From assembly GCF_035825295.1 (NCBI RefSeq), contig NZ_JAYMGI010000002.1, positions 5,008,501 to 5,072,500 on the forward strand: 64,000 bases of DNA, given 5' to 3'. The position numbers were made by a program, and so were the translations under genes. Of this stretch, positions 62,446 to 64,000 are shown one piece after another; within the stretch, counting starts at the first letter, position 1; every line of letters starts with the position of its first letter. Under the pieces are notes generated by a model that saw only the letters and a list, made by a program, of their open reading frames with translations, ran no database searches and had not been told where the DNA came from. The stretch comes from Actinacidiphila sp. DG2A-62. Lineage in GTDB: Bacteria; Actinomycetota; Actinomycetes; Streptomycetales; Streptomycetaceae.

Positions 62446-63560
62446 TCCCCCCGGAACGCCCGGACCGCACCGCCCCCGCCGACCAGGCGCCCGACGACCG
62501 GGCCGCCGGGCAGCCCGCCGGCCGCCCCCAGCTGGTCGCCCTGCCGCTGCCGACGCTCGGCCCGCCCTCCCTCCAGGCCGACGTGGGCGGCTGCGGCGAC
62601 GGCTGCGCCTGCGGGGTCGGCGACGCCTACGACGAGCACGAGCACGGCGGCTACGGCCTGGACCCGCTGGAGTGCGGCCTCGACCCGGACCTGGCACAGC
62701 TGCTCGCCGACGCCGGCCTCGACCCCGTCCAGGTCGAGGACATCGCCCACATGGCGATCGAGGAGGACCTCGACCAGGGCGTGGACGTCACCACCGTCGC
62801 CACCGTGCCCGAGGACGCCTTCTCCACCGGCGACTTCACCGCGCGCGAGGCCGGCACGGTCGCGGGCCTGCGGATCGCCGAGGCGGTGCTGTCGGTGGTG
62901 TGCACCGACGAGTTCGAGGTCGAGCGGCACGTCGAGGACGGCGACCGGGTCGAGGCCGGGCAGAAGCTGCTGACCGTGCGCACCCGCACCCGTGACCTGC
63001 TGACCGCCGAGCGCAGCGCGCTCAACCTGCTGTGCCGGCTGTCCGGCGTGGCGACCGCCACCCGCGCCTGGGCCGACGTCCTGGAGGGCACCGGCGCCCA
63101 GGTCCGCGACACCCGCAAGACCACCCCGGGCCTGCGCGCCCTGGAGAAGTACGCGGTGCGCTGCGGCGGCGGCGCCAACCACCGGATGTCGCTGTCGGAC
63201 GCGGCGCTGGTCAAGGACAACCACGTGATCGCGGCCGGCGGCGTGGCGGCGGCGTTCAAGCTGGTCCGCGAGGAGTTCCCGGACGTGCCGATCGAGGTCG
63301 AGGTGGACACCCTGCACCAGGTGCGCGAGGTGCTCGACGCCGGCGCCGACCTGATCCTGCTGGACAACTTCACCCCGGCCGAGACCGCCGAGGCCGTCGC
63401 CCTCGTGGCCGGGCGGGCGCAGCTGGAGTCCTCCGGCCGGCTCACCCTGGACACCGCCCGCGCCTACGCCGAGACCGGCGTGGACTTCCTGGCCGTCGGC
63501 GCCCTCACCCACTCCTCCCCGATCCTCGACATCGGCCTGGACCTGCGGGCGGACGCGTAG
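62442..63560 (+). CDS. nadC: Nicotinate-nucleotide pyrophosphorylase (carboxylating)
   Basis: 372 residues from GTG 62442 overlapping the nadB stop. The first ~75 residues are an extension not found in the E. coli enzyme, with a Cys/His-rich patch (GGCGDGCACGVGDAYDEHEH). The quinolinate phosphoribosyltransferase core follows: IEEDLDQGVDVTTVATVPED, RTRDLLTAERSALNLLCRLS, DTRKTTPGLRALEKYAVRCG, LVKDNHVIAAGGV, and DLILLDNFTPAETAEAVALV. It converts quinolinate to nicotinate mononucleotide. coaX starts directly after the stop. Confidence 0.95.
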   Translation: MIPPERPDRTAPADQAPDDRAAGQPAGRPQLVALPLPTLGPPSLQADVGGCGDGCACGVGDAYDEHEHGGYGLDPLECGLDPDLAQLLADAGLDPVQVEDIAHMAIEEDLDQGVDVTTVATVPEDAFSTGDFTAREAGTVAGLRIAEAVLSVVCTDEFEVERHVEDGDRVEAGQKLLTVRTRTRDLLTAERSALNLLCRLSGVATATRAWADVLEGTGAQVRDTRKTTPGLRALEKYAVRCGGGANHRMSLSDAALVKDNHVIAAGGVAAAFKLVREEFPDVPIEVEVDTLHQVREVLDAGADLILLDNFTPAETAEAVALVAGRAQLESSGRLTLDTARAYAETGVDFLAVGALTHSSPILDIGLDLRADA

Positions 63561-64000
63561 ATGCTCCTGACCATCGACGTCGGCAACACGCACACCGTCC
63601 TGGGGCTGTTCGACGGCGAGGAGATCGTCGAGCACTGGCGCATCTCCACCGACGCCCGGCGCACCGCGGACGAGCTGGCGGTGCTGCTCCAGGGCCTGAT
63701 GGGCATGCACCCGCTGCTCGGCGACCTGGGCGACGGCATCGACGGCATCGCCATCTGCTCCACCGTGCCGTCGGTGCTGCACGAGCTGCGCGAGGTCACC
63801 CGGCGCTACTACGGCGACGTGCCCTCGGTGCTGGTCGAGCCCGGCATCAAGACCGGCGTGCCGATCCTGGTCGACCACCCCAAGGAGGTCGGCTCCGACC
63901 GGATCATCAACTCGCTCGCCGCGGTGCACCTGTACGGCGGCCCCTGCATCGTCGTCGACTTCGGCACCGCCACCACCTTCGACGCGGTCTCCGCGCGCGG
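63561..64000 (+). CDS. coaX: Type III pantothenate kinase (partial, runs off the window)
   Basis: ATG at 63561 directly after the nadC TAG; 146 residues are visible and the frame is open to the edge. It begins MLLTIDVGNTHTVLGLFDGE, the phosphate-binding opening of CoaX, followed by STVPSVLHELREVTRRYYGD, VEPGIKTGVPILVDHPKEVG, SDRIINSLAAVHLYGGPCIV and VDFGTATTFDAVSARG. It phosphorylates pantothenate, the committed step to CoA, so the operon combines the making (panC) and activation of pantothenate with NAD synthesis. The C-terminus is missing only because the window ends. Confidence 0.94.
   Translation, partial: MLLTIDVGNTHTVLGLFDGEEIVEHWRISTDARRTADELAVLLQGLMGMHPLLGDLGDGIDGIAICSTVPSVLHELREVTRRYYGDVPSVLVEPGIKTGVPILVDHPKEVGSDRIINSLAAVHLYGGPCIVVDFGTATTFDAVSAR

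Overview
This is a roughly 73 % GC actinomycete chromosome segment. It is almost certainly from Streptomyces or a close Streptomycetaceae relative. The supporting signs are extreme third-position GC, many GTG/TTG starts, ATGA/GTGA gene overlaps, SCO6880-type conjugation genes, a GAF-PAS-GGDEF protein of CdgB type, TerB/TerD proteins and a compact panC-nadB-nadC-coaX operon. All calls come from reading the sequence and the translations; no database search was run.

Positions 1-29.8 kb look like an integrated mobile or defence region. From the left edge it holds a large secreted DNRLRE/RHS-repeat protein with one apparent frameshift near 2055. A long minus-strand block follows (5.5-18.2 kb): six poorly characterised genes (two are paralogues and one has an internal duplication), then a Gram-positive-type type IV secretion module. 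That module has a VirB4-like ATPase, a SCO6880-family protein, a polytopic VirB6/TrbL-like protein, a VirB8-like protein, a small two-helix membrane protein and an NlpC/P60 plus lytic-transglycosylase hydrolase. A solitary DNA methyltransferase and a DUF5655 nuclease-like protein come next. The region ends with a type I-E CRISPR-Cas locus (20.7-29.5 kb): array 1, then split cas3, cas8e, cas11, cas7, cas5 and cas6e, then array 2. No cas1 or cas2 is present. Just right of array 2 lies the 3' half of a tRNA-Thr(TGU) gene (29835-29876) without its 5' half, the signature left by a tRNA-targeting integrase. I infer that an integrative element ends here and extends left beyond position 1.

Positions 29.9-43.7 kb appear to be ordinary chromosome: a VapBC toxin-antitoxin pair, an alpha/beta hydrolase, a class F sortase with a secreted anchored protein, an OmpR-type two-component system, a deleted MFS pseudogene, a winged-helix regulator with its membrane partner and two identical-architecture palindromic operators, a Uma2 nuclease, an MFS exporter, a GH25 muramidase, and a divergent SDR/XRE-regulator pair.

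Positions 43.9-48.2 kb form a xylan-degradation cluster: GH10 xylanase-CBM2, a divergent CE1-like esterase-CBM2, and a CE4 deacetylase. The two CBM2-coding ends are a perfect 363-bp inverted repeat. CGAAA/TTTCG operator-like sites lie in the divergent promoter region.

Positions 48.7-58.3 kb carry regulators and stress genes: LuxR-type, TerB, TerD, ArfB, flavin reductase, a diguanylate cyclase preceded by a perfect TGTGA-N6-TCACA palindrome, an aldolase-type PLP enzyme, and a NarL-type two-component system. Positions 58.7-64 kb are a translationally coupled NAD/CoA biosynthesis operon (DUF2520 protein, panC, nadB, nadC, coaX) that runs off the right edge.
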